64,000 bases of DNA, taken from Burkholderiales bacterium. Its GTDB lineage: Bacteria; Pseudomonadota; Gammaproteobacteria; Burkholderiales; Ga0077523. Made by a program: the position numbers and the translations under genes. The stretch lies in NCBI GenBank assembly GCA_022843925.1, contig JALHMS010000017.1:1-64000 (forward strand). Direction: 5' to 3'. The notes under the pieces are model-generated. The model saw nothing but the letters and a program-made list of their open reading frames with translations. It was not told the origin of the DNA and made no database searches. Positions within the stretch are counted from its first letter, which is position 1. Every line of letters starts with the position of its first letter. Positions 1 to 10,539 of this stretch are shown here, piece by piece.

Positions 1-1319
1 GGTGCCACCGTCGCCGGCAGGTTCGCCACGCCGGGCAGGCCGGCCCAGAACATCTGCGTCGTGCTGGGCTGGGGTTTGCCGTTCACCGGGATCATGCGCT
101 CCCAGCGCTCGCCCTTCTGATCGTGATGGAACGCCGCACTGGCGGCCGCCGGGCAGAGCAGGACATCCCAGAACTCGAAGAACTCCGCCCAGGCGCGCCG
201 AAGACGCAGGCGCTGCTCGTCCCAGTGATGCCATTCGCGGTGCGTCATCGTGTTGGCGCGGAGCATCCACGCCTCGTAGTCGTCGTCGCCGGGGGAGACC
301 CGGGCGGCCCGCTCCACCTGGCCCGCGAAGACGGCGTCCGACATGGCGCCGCACGTGGCGCCGCGCAGCAGGCGGATGAACGTGCGATGGGATTCGAGCA
401 GGTCGATGGGTGGCCGGGCGCGGTCGCTCACATCGGCGCCGGCGCGGGCCAGTGCGCGGGCGACCTCCGAGATGCGGTCCGAGACTTCGCGGTCCACCGG
501 GGCCACGGGGGCGTCGAGCATCACCGCGACGCGCAGTTCGTGGACGTCCATGAAGTTGGCCTTAGGCAGGCTGAACTTCCAGCCGACGTGGTCCACCGGA
601 TCCGGCCCCGCGAGCAGGCCGAGCGCGATCTCCAGATCGCGGGCACTTCGCGCGAGCGGACCGATCACCGAGATGTCCTGCGGCACATCGAAGCCCGGAA
701 GCGCCTGTCCGCGCGTGGAGCAGATCCCGAACGTGGGCTTGTGGCCGTAGACGCCGCAGTAGTGCGCGGGATTGCGGATCGAGCCGCCGATGTCGCTGCC
801 GGTCTCGAGCGCCGTCATGCCGGCGGCGAGGGCTGCGGCAGCGCCGCCGGACGAACCGCCCGGGACGCGCGTCGGATCCCACGGGTTGTGCGTCGTGCCG
901 TGGATCGCGTTGAAGGTCTGCCAGTCGGCGAGGTTGGTGGGCACGTTCGTCTTGCCGAACACCACGGCACCTGCCGCGCGCAGACGCTTCACGGCTTCGG
1001 CGTCGTCGACGGCGATGTTCTTTGCGAAGTCGGTTCTGCCCCACGTGGTGGGCAGGCTGGCGACATCGAAGGATTCCTTGACGGTGATCGGCACGCCGTG
1101 CAGCGGACCGCACAACTCTCGCTTGCGCAGCATGCGGTCCGCCGCCTTGGCGTCCTTCCGCGCGCGCTCGATGTCGCGCACCACCACGGCGTTCACGACC
1201 GGGTCATGGCGCGCCACGCGGGCGAGGTGCAGGTCCAGCAGTTCGAGACAACCGATCTTGCCGTCGCGCACCAGGCGCGCGAGTCGGTGGGCGGGGAGGA
1301 AGTGGAGGGCCATGGGCAT
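1..1319 (-). CDS. Amidase (amidase-signature family), C-terminus cut by window edge
   Basis: This protein would hydrolyse an amide to a carboxylate and ammonia; the substrate cannot be told from sequence. About 438 residues are visible and the stop codon lies beyond position 1. Counting from the ATG at 1313, the amidase-signature catalytic triad is readable: Lys79 in TVKES, cis-Ser154 in PGGSSGGA, and nucleophile Ser178 in GSDIGGS. The family is usually 450-520 residues, so little is missing. Two in-frame ATGs exist (1319 and 1313) and I cannot choose between them. It reads in the same direction as the Calvin operon but is separated from it by a miniature element, so it is probably a separate unit. 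Family assignment is firm, substrate unknown. Confidence 0.93.
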   Translation of the reverse strand, partial: MPMALHFLPAHRLARLVRDGKIGCLELLDLHLARVARHDPVVNAVVVRDIERARKDAKAADRMLRKRELCGPLHGVPITVKESFDVASLPTTWGRTDFAKNIAVDDAEAVKRLRAAGAVVFGKTNVPTNLADWQTFNAIHGTTHNPWDPTRVPGGSSGGAAAALAAGMTALETGSDIGGSIRNPAHYCGVYGHKPTFGICSTRGQALPGFDVPQDISVIGPLARSARDLEIALGLLAGPDPVDHVGWKFSLPKANFMDVHELRVAVMLDAPVAPVDREVSDRISEVARALARAGADVSDRARPPIDLLESHRTFIRLLRGATCGAMSDAVFAGQVERAARVSPGDDDYEAWMLRANTMTHREWHHWDEQRLRLRRAWAEFFEFWDVLLCPAAASAAFHHDQKGERWERMIPVNGKPQPSTTQMFWAGLPGVANLPATVA

Positions 1320-1435
1320 CGTCCGGGCGTGGGGGCGGGGTCTCTCGATCCGGCGCGCACCATGCGCCACCGGCCGGCCCCGAGTCTCCTCGCGCCAGGA
1401 CGCGGCGTCCAGTGGTCGGACGCCGCCTGCCCTAG

Positions 1436-1700
1436 GGAGCCTCTGCATAGCCTGCACGGTCGCGACGGAGGTCTTCCGGGCGGATGAGGCGAAGGACCAG
1501 GCCGCCGTGTGCTCGTTGCACACAAGGACTGTGCCGACAATGTCAGCCGCCCGGAAGGCCCCGTCCCGAAGGGTTGCGCCGGAATCGATCGCTGGCCGTG
1601 TTACTCGGCTTGTCGATACTCCAGTATCGACTGCACCTCGCGCCTTGCCACCGATCGATTCCGACAGCAACGCGATCCGCGCAGGCTATGCAGAGGCTCC
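1436..1700. mobile_element. IS5-like miniature inverted-repeat element (MITE)
   Basis: A 265-bp stretch is bounded by perfect 20-bp terminal inverted repeats, GGAGCCTCTGCATAGCCTGC at 1436-1455 and its exact complement at 1681-1700. Each side is flanked by the tetranucleotide CTAG (1432-1435 and 1701-1704), which fits the 4-bp YTAR target duplication of IS5-group elements. With the flanking base the symmetry reaches 25 bp (1431-1455 / 1681-1705). No transposase-sized frame is present, so it would have to be mobilised in trans. A second hairpin lies inside (1612-1631, GTCGATACT / AGTATCGAC). The element starts 8 bp beyond the fba stop codon and fills most of the gap between fba and the amidase gene, in which I see no other gene. 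Confidence 0.85.
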
Positions 1701-1711
1701 CTAGGCGACGC

Positions 1712-2755
1712 TCAGTGCGTCTTGTAGCGCTGCGCCATCTTCTCGAGCGGCAGCGGATCGATCCCGGTTGCCCGGCCGGCGCAGCCGAAGCTCTCGAAAC
1801 GCGCCTTGCAGATGTCGCGCGCGGCTGCGACGGCGGCCTTGAAGAAGGCGCGCGGATCGAACTCGTCGGGCTTCTCGGCCATGGCCTTGCGCATGGCGCC
1901 CGTCATCGCAAGACGGATGTCGGTGTCGATGTTGACCTTGCGCACGCCGTGACGGATGCCCTCGCAGATCTCCTCCACGGGGACGCCGTAGGTCTCCTTG
2001 ATGTCGCCGCCGTACTGACGGATCACCGCGAGCCACTCCTGCGGGACGGACGAGGAGCCGTGCATCACGAGGTGCGTGTCGGGCAGCCGCTCGTGGATCT
2101 CGCGGATGCGGTCGATCGCGAGGATGTCGCCGGTGGGCCTGCGCGAGAACTTGTATGCGCCATGGCTCGTGCCGATGGCGATCGCCAGGGCATCGACGCC
2201 GGTGCGCGCGACGAAGTCGACGGCCTGCGCCGGATCCGTCAGGAGTCGCGCGTGGTCCAGCACGCCCTCCGCACCGACGCCGTCCTCCTCGCCTGCCGTG
2301 CCGGTCTCGAGGCTCCCCAGGCAGCCCAGTTCACCCTCGACCGAGACGCCCACCGAGTGGGCCATCTCGACGACGCGGCGCGTGATCTCGACGTTGTACT
2401 CGTAGCCCGCCGGGGTCTTCATGTCTTCTCCGAGCGAGCCATCCATCATCACGCTGGAGAAGCCGCTGCGGATCGACTGCAGGCAGACCGCCGGGGACGC
2501 GCCGTGGTCCTGGTGCATGCACACCGGGATGTGCGGATACATCTCGATGGCCGCCTCGACCATGTGACGGAGGAACGGCTCGCCGGCGTACTTGCGGGCG
2601 CCCGCGGAGGCCTGGAGGATCACCGGGCTGTCGCACGCGTCGGCCGCCTGCATGATCGCGTGGATCTGCTCCATGTTGTTGACGTTGAACGCTGGCAGGC
2701 CATAGTCGTGCAGGGCGGCGTGATCGAGGACCTGTCGCAGGGAGATGAGGGCCAT
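1712..2755 (-). CDS. cbbA: Fructose-bisphosphate aldolase, class II (Calvin-cycle type)
   Basis: A cytosolic zinc aldolase that condenses glyceraldehyde-3-phosphate and dihydroxyacetone phosphate to fructose-1,6-bisphosphate (and sedoheptulose-1,7-bisphosphate in the Calvin cycle). It has 347 residues, normal for the long class IIB/CbbA form. The HQDHG motif at 81-85 supplies a zinc histidine and the catalytic Asp83. Later motifs are SVMMDGS, the GTSHGAYKF segment, and KVNIDTD, which binds the phosphate. It is the last gene of the leftward cbb operon, 107 bp after prk. The IS5-like MITE sits 8 bp past its stop, so any native terminator may have been displaced. It could also serve gluconeogenesis; the symbol rests on operon context. 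Confidence 0.95.
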   Translation of the reverse strand: MALISLRQVLDHAALHDYGLPAFNVNNMEQIHAIMQAADACDSPVILQASAGARKYAGEPFLRHMVEAAIEMYPHIPVCMHQDHGASPAVCLQSIRSGFSSVMMDGSLGEDMKTPAGYEYNVEITRRVVEMAHSVGVSVEGELGCLGSLETGTAGEEDGVGAEGVLDHARLLTDPAQAVDFVARTGVDALAIAIGTSHGAYKFSRRPTGDILAIDRIREIHERLPDTHLVMHGSSSVPQEWLAVIRQYGGDIKETYGVPVEEICEGIRHGVRKVNIDTDIRLAMTGAMRKAMAEKPDEFDPRAFFKAAVAAARDICKARFESFGCAGRATGIDPLPLEKMAQRYKTH

Positions 2756-2862
2756 GGGCGGGACTGGTTCCGGATGGGGCGGGAGACTACGCGTTGCTCA
2801 CGGGGGCGGCGAGGCCGTGAACCACGACGCGCGCCAACGATCGTGGCACGTCGAAGCCACGA

Positions 2863-3759
2863 CTACGCATGGTGGGTGCCCTCCGCGCGCTTGCGCCGGG
2901 CGAGATCCATGAGCCGGAGGATCATCGGCGTGAAGATGAGCTGCATCGCGAGGCCCATCTTGCCGCCCGGGCAGACGATGGTGTTCGGGCGCGACATGAA
3001 CGACTTGTCGAGCATCGACAGCAGGTAGGGAAAGTCGATGCCCTTCGGATTCGCGAAGCGGATGACGACCATGCTCTCGTCGGCCGACGGGATGTCGCGC
3101 GCGATGAACGGGTTCGAGGTGTCCACCGTCGGCACGCGCTGGAAGTTCACGTGCGTGCGACCGAACTGCGGGCAGATGTGGTTCACGTAGTCGGGCATCC
3201 GGCGGAGGATGGTGTCGACCACCGCCTCCTGGGAGTAGCCGCGCGTGTTCTTGTCGCGATGCAGCTTCTGGATCCACTCCAGGTTGATGGTCGGCACGAC
3301 GCCCACGAGGAGGTCGACATGGCGCGCGATGTCGACGGTGGCGTCGGTGTAGCCCCCGTGCAGGCCCTCGTAGAAGAGCAGATCCGTCCCTTCCTCGACC
3401 TCGGTCCATTCCGTGAATGTGCCCGCCGGCTGCTGGAACGGCATGGCCTCCTCGGCGTCGTGCAGATACTGGCGCACGCGGCCGCGGCCGGAGCCCGAGT
3501 AGGTCCGGAACAGCCCCTCCAGCTCCACGAGAAGGTTGGCTTCCGGTCCGAAGTGGCTCAGGTTCCGGTTGCCTGCCGTCTCGGCGTCCTTCATCGCGTG
3601 TCGCATGCCGAGTCGATCGAGGCGGTGGAAGGAATCCCCCTCCACGATCTGGGCGCGGATGCCCTCGCGGCGAAAGATATGCTGGAAGCTCATCATGACC
3701 GTGGTGGTGCCGGCACCGGAGGAGCCCGTGACGGCGATGATCGGATGGCGGATGGACAT
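2863..3759 (-). CDS. prkB: Phosphoribulokinase
   Basis: Phosphorylates ribulose-5-phosphate to ribulose-1,5-bisphosphate, the substrate of RuBisCO and a reaction with no other well-known purpose. It has 298 residues, the usual size of the class I bacterial enzyme. The P-loop-like GSSGAGTTT lies at residues 12-20 after the strand HPIIAVT, followed by the substrate-binding EGDSFHR segment (about 40-46) and the FYEGLHGGY motif. No frameshift or premature stop is visible. It lies between fbp (56 bp upstream) and fba. Its intactness is notable because the cbbL gene at the head of this cluster is almost entirely missing. Also called cbbP. Confidence 0.96.
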   Translation of the reverse strand: MSIRHPIIAVTGSSGAGTTTVMMSFQHIFRREGIRAQIVEGDSFHRLDRLGMRHAMKDAETAGNRNLSHFGPEANLLVELEGLFRTYSGSGRGRVRQYLHDAEEAMPFQQPAGTFTEWTEVEEGTDLLFYEGLHGGYTDATVDIARHVDLLVGVVPTINLEWIQKLHRDKNTRGYSQEAVVDTILRRMPDYVNHICPQFGRTHVNFQRVPTVDTSNPFIARDIPSADESMVVIRFANPKGIDFPYLLSMLDKSFMSRPNTIVCPGGKMGLAMQLIFTPMILRLMDLARRKRAEGTHHA

Positions 3760-3815
3760 GGCGGTGTCGGGTCAGGAGCGATTGGAAGGAAGCGCCGGCA
3801 TCGTGGCACGCGGAT

Positions 3816-4895
3816 TCATCGCGTGCCCTCGGTGCGATAGAGCGACCGGTCGTTGAAGAGGGGCGACACGTACGGTCGGTCCTCGCCGGCGTCGTACTCG
3901 CGGTGGTAGCGCTCGATGCGCTCGACCTCGTTGCGCGATCCGAGGATCACGGGGACCCGCTGGTGCAGTTCCGTGGGCGGAATGTCCAGCATGCGGGTGC
4001 GGCCGGTGGTCGCGGCGCCGCCGGCCTGCTCGATCAGCATCGCCATCGGATTCGCCTCGTACAGCAGACGCAGCCGGCCGGGGCGCAGCGGGGTCTTGGT
4101 GTCGCGCGGATACATGAAGACGCCACCGCGCACGAGGATGCGGTGGACCTCCGCCACCATCGAGGCGATCCAGCGCATGTTGAAGTCGCGGGCGCGGATG
4201 CCGTGCGCGCCGGCCTTGCATTCGGACACGTAGCGCTGCACGGGCGGCTCCCAGAAGCGCTCGTTGGAGGCATTGATCGCGAACTCGCTCGTGTCGGCGG
4301 GGACCTGGAGGCGCGGCTGCGTGAGGACGAAGTCGCCGACCTCCCGGTCGAGCGTGAAGCCGTGCGTGCCGTCGCCGACCGTCAGCACCAGCAGCGTGGA
4401 CGGGCCGTACATCGCATAGCCCGCCGCGACCTGGGCCGTACCCGGCTTCAGGTAGTCGGCGACGGCCGGGCGCTCGGTGCCCTCATGCTTCAGGACCGAG
4501 AAGATGCTGCCGACCGACACGTTGATGTCGATGTTGGAGGACCCGTCCAGGGGGTCGAAGACGAGCAGATAGGGGCCGCGCCGGTAGGGCTCGGGGATGT
4601 CGTAGGCGGCATCCATCTCCTCGGACACCATGCCTGCCACGAGCCCGCTCCATTCGCAGTGGCGCAGGAAGGTGGTGTTCGTCGTGACGTCGAGCAGCTT
4701 CTGCGTGTCGCCGGATGCGTTCGCGCTCGCGAGCACGTCGAGGCTGCCGCCTAGCGCCCCGCGGGCAACCATCGCCGAGACCGCCTTCACCGCGCTCGCG
4801 ACATCCATGATCAGCGACACGAGTTCGGTGTGTCCCGGCTGGTCACGCAACTGCTCGGTCAGGAATTTGGGGAGGGTCGTACGTCCGAGATGCAT
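3816..4895 (-). CDS. fbp: Fructose-1,6-bisphosphatase, class I
   Basis: Removes the C1 phosphate of fructose-1,6-bisphosphate in the Calvin cycle and gluconeogenesis; the cytosolic enzyme needs magnesium. It has 359 residues, slightly longer than the ~330-340 of typical class I enzymes. Diagnostic motifs are SEEMD, the metal-binding [10 protein letters not shown], and late substrate-contact segments such as YPRDTKTP and [11 protein letters not shown]. It is the third intact gene of the cbb operon, between cbbX (85 bp upstream) and prk (56 bp downstream). In autotrophs this copy (cbbF) often also acts on sedoheptulose bisphosphate. The ATG gives a standard start, [12 protein letters not shown]. 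No sign of decay. Confidence 0.96.
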   Translation of the reverse strand: MHLGRTTLPKFLTEQLRDQPGHTELVSLIMDVASAVKAVSAMVARGALGGSLDVLASANASGDTQKLLDVTTNTTFLRHCEWSGLVAGMVSEEMDAAYDIPEPYRRGPYLLVFDPLDGSSNIDINVSVGSIFSVLKHEGTERPAVADYLKPGTAQVAAGYAMYGPSTLLVLTVGDGTHGFTLDREVGDFVLTQPRLQVPADTSEFAINASNERFWEPPVQRYVSECKAGAHGIRARDFNMRWIASMVAEVHRILVRGGVFMYPRDTKTPLRPGRLRLLYEANPMAMLIEQAGGAATTGRTRMLDIPPTELHQRVPVILGSRNEVERIERYHREYDAGEDRPYVSPLFNDRSLYRTEGTR

Positions 4896-4980
4896 GGGTG
4901 GTCTCCTCGCCGACGCGTCGCGCGCGTCGTTGTCATTGTGTTGTGAACGTTCGGTGGCAGCAGTGTGCTCGATGTGCAGG

Positions 4981-5898
4981 TCAGCGGTCCCCGGTGGCGG
5001 TGCCCTGCGCGAACACCCGCGATGCGCGTATGTCGGCCGCGGTGATGGTCTTCAGTGCCTCCGCATCGGTGGTCGCGCCCGCCAGCGCCGCCTCGAACAG
5101 GCGGTTCGCCTGGCGCAGGCGCGCGCGGTCCAGTGCGTTGCGCATCGACCGGGCGTTCGCGAACTGCGGTTGCGTGATCCGACGCGCGATGTACTCGCGG
5201 ATCGCCGTCAGGGCCTCGTCGTCCGGATGATAGTTCTGGTGCGCCATCATCGAACCCGTGATCGCCAACAGCTCGTCCGGCGTGTAGTCGGGGAACTCGA
5301 TGTGGTGCGCGATGCGTGAACGCATGCCCGGGTTGGACCGGAAGAAGGCCGCCATGGGATCCCGGTATCCGGCGAGGATCACCACGAGATCGTCGCGGTG
5401 GTTCTCCATCACCTGCAGCAGGATCTCGATGGCCTCCTGGCCATAGTCGCGTTCGTTCTCGGGACGATACAGATAGTAGGCCTCGTCGATGAAGAGGACG
5501 CCGCCCATCGCCCTCTTCAGCACCTCCTTCGTCTTCGGCGCGGTGTGTCCGATGTACTGGCCCACGAGGTCGTCGCGGGTCACGCTCACGACGCGGCCCT
5601 TCCGCACATACCCGAGACGGTGGAGCATCTCGGCCATGCGCATCGCCACGGTGGTCTTGCCGGTGCCGGGGTTGCCCGTGAAAGACATGTGCAGGCTCGG
5701 CGTCCCTGCCTCGATGCCCAGGCTCTGGCGGGCGCGCGTGACGACGAGGAACGCCGCGATCTCGCGGATGCGCCGCTTCACGGGCGCGAGCCCCACCAGA
5801 TCGCGATCGAGTCCGTCGAGGACTTCCTGCACCTCCGTGTCCCGCAGGATGGCGGCGAGGTCTATGGTGGCTGGCGGGCTGTTGGCATCCATGGTCAC
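4981..5898 (-). CDS. cbbX: RuBisCO activase CbbX (AAA+ ATPase)
   Basis: Red-type RuBisCO activase, a hexameric AAA+ motor that pulls on the C-terminus of the large subunit to release inhibitory sugar phosphates. It has 305 residues. Walker A GNPGTGKT lies at 75-82, Walker [14 protein letters not shown] near 137-149, and the arginine-finger region follows [17 protein letters not shown]. It lies 43 bp downstream of cbbS in the order cbbL-cbbS-cbbX seen in form IC operons. Its only well-known client is the RuBisCO large subunit, of which only a C-terminal fragment is encoded here, so unless another RuBisCO exists in the genome this gene has lost its purpose. Sequence intact. Confidence 0.95.
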   Translation of the reverse strand: MTMDANSPPATIDLAAILRDTEVQEVLDGLDRDLVGLAPVKRRIREIAAFLVVTRARQSLGIEAGTPSLHMSFTGNPGTGKTTVAMRMAEMLHRLGYVRKGRVVSVTRDDLVGQYIGHTAPKTKEVLKRAMGGVLFIDEAYYLYRPENERDYGQEAIEILLQVMENHRDDLVVILAGYRDPMAAFFRSNPGMRSRIAHHIEFPDYTPDELLAITGSMMAHQNYHPDDEALTAIREYIARRITQPQFANARSMRNALDRARLRQANRLFEAALAGATTDAEALKTITAADIRASRVFAQGTATGDR

Positions 5899-5941
5899 GG
5901 CGTCCCTGGGCGATGGACGAGGGGGCCTTCCCGGGCGGCGG

Positions 5942-7069
<1,128 letters not shown>

Positions 7070-7139
7070 CGCGGTTCGGCGCCGTCAAGAGTCGCGCGCA
7101 CACCGTGTTCGACGTCCCGTCCAGGAGCCCCGCTTTTCG

Positions 7140-10100
7140 ATGTCCGCCCGGCCACAACCCGCGGCCTTCTCCGCCTTCCTGTTTCTGCTCCCCGCCGTGC
7201 TCTGCCTGCTGGGGGCGGGCGGGGTATGGTGGTACATGAGCGCCCGGCAGGACTGGGCCATCGCGCGGCAGTTCCAGGTGCGCGCCGCCCGGTTCGCCCA
7301 TCAGCTGGACGAGCGGCTCATGGCGATCGAGCAAGGCATGCGCGGCGCTGCAGGCCTCCTGACCCTCCAGCCGGACCTGCCCGAGGCCGAATGGAACGGT
7401 TACATCGACAGCCTCGGCCTGCGCGAGGTGGGTCACCTCGGGATCAGCGGCATCGGGTTCATCCAGCGGCTGGAGCGTCGCGACGAAGCGCCCTTCGTCG
7501 CAGCGCGACGGCGGCTCCATCCGGACTACGAAGTGTGGCCGAGCGGCGCCCACCCCGTCATGTTCCCCATGAAGATGCTCCGGGACATCAGTTTCCAGCC
7601 CGCGACGAAGGCGCCGCTCGGGTTCGACGCGATGACCGACCCCGTACGCCAAGCGCTGCTTGAACGGGCCCTCGAGAGCGGCGAACTCGTGTTCAGCGCA
7701 CCGGTCTCGCTCAACATGATCGATCGCACGACGGGGGAGCGGGTTCGGGAGACCGAGCCGGCCGTGCTCGCCTACATGCCGGTGTACCGGGCCGATCACG
7801 CGGGCCCGGCGAAGCCCGAAGATCCGGCCGTGCGCGGCGTCGTCGTCTCGGCCATCCGTCTGCGGCAGATCCTGAACGGGCTTCTCGAGCCCGGCGATCT
7901 TCTCGGTGTCGGCCTGAAGAGTCCGGACGGCCGGATCGTCGATGCCGGCGAGCCCGGCGTTGCCCGGGAGGATGCGGGGCTCGCCATCGACCTGCCCCTG
8001 CGGCACGGCGGGGGCACCTGGCAGGTGCATGTCACAGCGACTCCGGACTTCGTGGCGAGGGAGCGCACGGTGCACGCGGCGCCTATCTTCACCGGCGCCG
8101 CCGTGATCGGGGGCGCCTTGTCGATGCTGCTCTTCCTGGCCCAACGACGTCAGCGGGCCACCATCGCGACCCTGGAAGGCGCGGCTGCCCGCTACCGATC
8201 CCGCTTTCGCGAACTGGCCGATACCGCGCCGTTCATCATCTGGACCGCGGATCCCCGCATGGAACTCACGTTCCTCAACCGGGCGTGGTCCGAGTACGCC
8301 GGCGTGCCGGCCATCGATGGGGTGCCGCCTGCCTGGGAGACGTTCGTCCACCCTGAGGACATGCCGGGACTATCCGAGATCCTCGCGAAGGCCCGGGAGC
8401 ACCGGGAGCCGTTCCAAGGGGAGGTCCGCTTGCGCCGGCACGATGGGACCTATCGGTGGATGTCGTTGCAGGGGGAGGCTGCGAGACGGGATGGTTCGAC
8501 CGATCGCGGCTTCCTTGGGCTTGCGGTCGATATTCACGATCGCCGTGCGCTTGCGCAGGCACTCGAACAGCAGACCGACTTCCTGAATGCGTTGATCAAC
8601 GGCCTGCCCCAGGGCGTCTACGTGAAGGACACGGCGGGTCGCTGGGTGGTCGCGAACGATGCGTTCTGCCGGCTGGCCGGACTGACACGCGACGCCGTGA
8701 TCGGCAGGAACAACCGCGAGATCTATCCGCCCGACAAGGCAGCCCTCCTGGACGCCCAGGATGCCCGGGCCTTCGCATCCGGACGCGTCGAGTCCTTCGA
8801 CCATGCCTCGCTCAAGACCGACGCGACGTCGGAATGGCTCCTCAAGTCGAAGGTGGCCGTGCACATGCCCGACGGCAGCCAGTACCTGGTCTGCGCGGCG
8901 TTCGACGCGACGGAATGGAAGCGTGCATCCCGGGAGGTGGAACTCACGCGCCAGTTCCTGGACGCGATCGTCGACGCGCTCCCCTACGCGGTCTTGGTGA
9001 AGGACGACCAGTGCCGTTTCAGCCGGGTCAACGCGGACGCCGGGCGGATCCTGGGCCGTGCCCCGGTCGACTGTGTCGGCCTGACGGATTTCGACGTGTT
9101 TCCGCCCGCGTATGCGCAGCGGGCGTGGGAGGAGGACCAGTCGGTGCTGAACACCGGCACGCCGTTCTTCAGCGAGATGCCCGTCGTGCAGGCGGACGGG
9201 ACCGAGCGCTGGATGCTGAAGCGGAAGGTCCGCGTGACGCTGGACGACGGGTCCCGGCATCTGATCGGGTGCCTGTTCGACATCGAGGAACGCAAGCAGG
9301 CCGAGCGCGTGCTAGAACGGGACCGCGACGCGCTGGAGGGCCTCGTCCAGGCGCGGACGGCCGAACTGATCCACGCGCGGGACGTGGCCGAAGCCGCCAA
9401 CCTGGCGAAGTCCGAGTTCCTCGCGAACATGTCGCACGAACTCCGGACCCCCATGCACGCGATCCTGTCGTTCTCGCGCCTCGGCGAGACTCGCAGCGTC
9501 GCGGCCGATCCCGATGCGCCGAAGCTGCTCAGCTATTTCCAGCGCATCTCGCAGAGCGGCGATCGATTGCTCTCCCTGCTCAACAATCTTCTCGACCTCG
9601 CGAAGCTGGAAGCGGGCCGCATGCAGTACGAGTCCGGTCACCATGATCTGCGCTCCATCGTCGAGACCATCGTCGGCGAGCTGGCTGCGTACGCCGCCGA
9701 GCGCGGTGTCACGATCCACGTCGAGGACGGAGCCCTGCCCGTGCTCGCGTGGTGCGATCCGGCGCGCATCGGACAGGTGGTGCGCAACCTCCTGTCGAAC
9801 GCGCTGAAGTTCACGCCGTCCGGGCGCGCCGTGCACGTGCGCATCGGGCTGGGTGAGTGGTCCTCGTCGGACGCCGGGGAGGGGGCTCCGATCAGGGCCG
9901 CGGCGTCCATCGTCGTGACGGACGAGGGGCGCGGGATCCCCGAGGGGGAACTGGAGGCCGTCTTCGACAAGTTCGTGCAGAGCAGCACAACGCGCTCGGG
10001 TGCCGGTGGCACCGGTCTCGGCCTGGCGATCTGCCGCGAGATCGTGGACCAGCACGGCGGCAGGATCTGGGCCGACAACGCGCGCGAAGGCGGGGCCGTG

Positions 10101-10169
10101 TTCCGGGTGATGCTGCCTTGCGAGCCGACGCGATACCACCACCACCTCGTGGGTGCGTCGGCCGCCTGA
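7140..10169 (+). CDS. Membrane sensor histidine kinase (CHASE-PAS-PAS-PAS-HisKA-HATPase)
   Basis: An inner-membrane sensor kinase of 1009 residues. Order: a membrane segment near residues 10-31; a periplasmic CHASE domain roughly 40-300; a second membrane segment near 315-333; three PAS domains beginning near 350, 475 and 600; a short coiled linker; HisKA with His766 in MSHELRTPMHAIL; and a HATPase with a GRGIPEGEL G1 box and GTGLGLAI G2 box. There is no receiver domain, and no response regulator adjoins, so it is an orphan whose partner lies elsewhere. The ATG at 7140 has AGGAG 12 bases upstream and puts the start just after the cbbR remnant. CHASE domains sense small extracellular ligands; the ligand here is unknown. 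Confidence 0.93.
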   Translation: MSARPQPAAFSAFLFLLPAVLCLLGAGGVWWYMSARQDWAIARQFQVRAARFAHQLDERLMAIEQGMRGAAGLLTLQPDLPEAEWNGYIDSLGLREVGHLGISGIGFIQRLERRDEAPFVAARRRLHPDYEVWPSGAHPVMFPMKMLRDISFQPATKAPLGFDAMTDPVRQALLERALESGELVFSAPVSLNMIDRTTGERVRETEPAVLAYMPVYRADHAGPAKPEDPAVRGVVVSAIRLRQILNGLLEPGDLLGVGLKSPDGRIVDAGEPGVAREDAGLAIDLPLRHGGGTWQVHVTATPDFVARERTVHAAPIFTGAAVIGGALSMLLFLAQRRQRATIATLEGAAARYRSRFRELADTAPFIIWTADPRMELTFLNRAWSEYAGVPAIDGVPPAWETFVHPEDMPGLSEILAKAREHREPFQGEVRLRRHDGTYRWMSLQGEAARRDGSTDRGFLGLAVDIHDRRALAQALEQQTDFLNALINGLPQGVYVKDTAGRWVVANDAFCRLAGLTRDAVIGRNNREIYPPDKAALLDAQDARAFASGRVESFDHASLKTDATSEWLLKSKVAVHMPDGSQYLVCAAFDATEWKRASREVELTRQFLDAIVDALPYAVLVKDDQCRFSRVNADAGRILGRAPVDCVGLTDFDVFPPAYAQRAWEEDQSVLNTGTPFFSEMPVVQADGTERWMLKRKVRVTLDDGSRHLIGCLFDIEERKQAERVLERDRDALEGLVQARTAELIHARDVAEAANLAKSEFLANMSHELRTPMHAILSFSRLGETRSVAADPDAPKLLSYFQRISQSGDRLLSLLNNLLDLAKLEAGRMQYESGHHDLRSIVETIVGELAAYAAERGVTIHVEDGALPVLAWCDPARIGQVVRNLLSNALKFTPSGRAVHVRIGLGEWSSSDAGEGAPIRAAASIVVTDEGRGIPEGELEAVFDKFVQSSTTRSGAGGTGLGLAICREIVDQHGGRIWADNAREGGAVFRVMLPCEPTRYHHHLVGASAA

Positions 10170-10206
10170 CGGCGAGCCCTCCGGGCGTCCGTCGTGTGAA
10201 CAGGCC

Positions 10207-10413
10207 CTAGCCTCGCCGGACCGGAGCGACCCCGGCGCAGACCGGGCACAGGCAGGCCTCCCCCCGCATTGCATCGGGCACCCGGGCGAGCGCATCCGGA
10301 TCGATGGTGGCGGTGAAGCACCAGCAGGGCGTACCGAACTCGCCGGTGCGTGCGGGGACGCAGCTGTTGTCCGCACCGCAGAGCGGGCATCGGGTGTTGC
10401 GTTTCGGTTCCAT
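10207..10413 (-). CDS. Cysteine-rich CWC-family small protein
   Basis: A 68-residue protein with paired CPLCG and CPVCAG knuckles and a central TPCWCF block, the pattern of the cysteine-rich CWC family. The eight cysteines suggest zinc or iron-sulfur binding, but no function is established. It lies downstream of and convergent with the histidine kinase (37 bp apart). About 125 bp separate it from the PA2778-like gene upstream. I see no signal peptide, so it is probably cytosolic. Confidence 0.8.
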   Translation of the reverse strand: MEPKRNTRCPLCGADNSCVPARTGEFGTPCWCFTATIDPDALARVPDAMRGEACLCPVCAGVAPVRRG

Positions 10414-10539
10414 GGGGATCTCCGGCCCTCCGATCGAGGCTGCAAGGCGGAGAGCATGACCGCGGCCGCGGCGAAGTGGAAGTCCACGGGTCCTCGCCCG
10501 GTCACCCCTGCCCCCGGGACGATGCCGGCGAGCGGTGGA

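Noticed and set aside
123..1487. A 454-codon plus-strand frame over the amidase region
   Set aside because: The minus strand shows a full amidase triad in frame; the plus frame is Arg/Gly/Ala-rich and runs into the MITE.
1612..1631. Hairpin GTCGATACT/AGTATCGAC as an aldolase terminator
   Set aside because: It lies inside the MITE and has no U run, so it is more likely part of the element.
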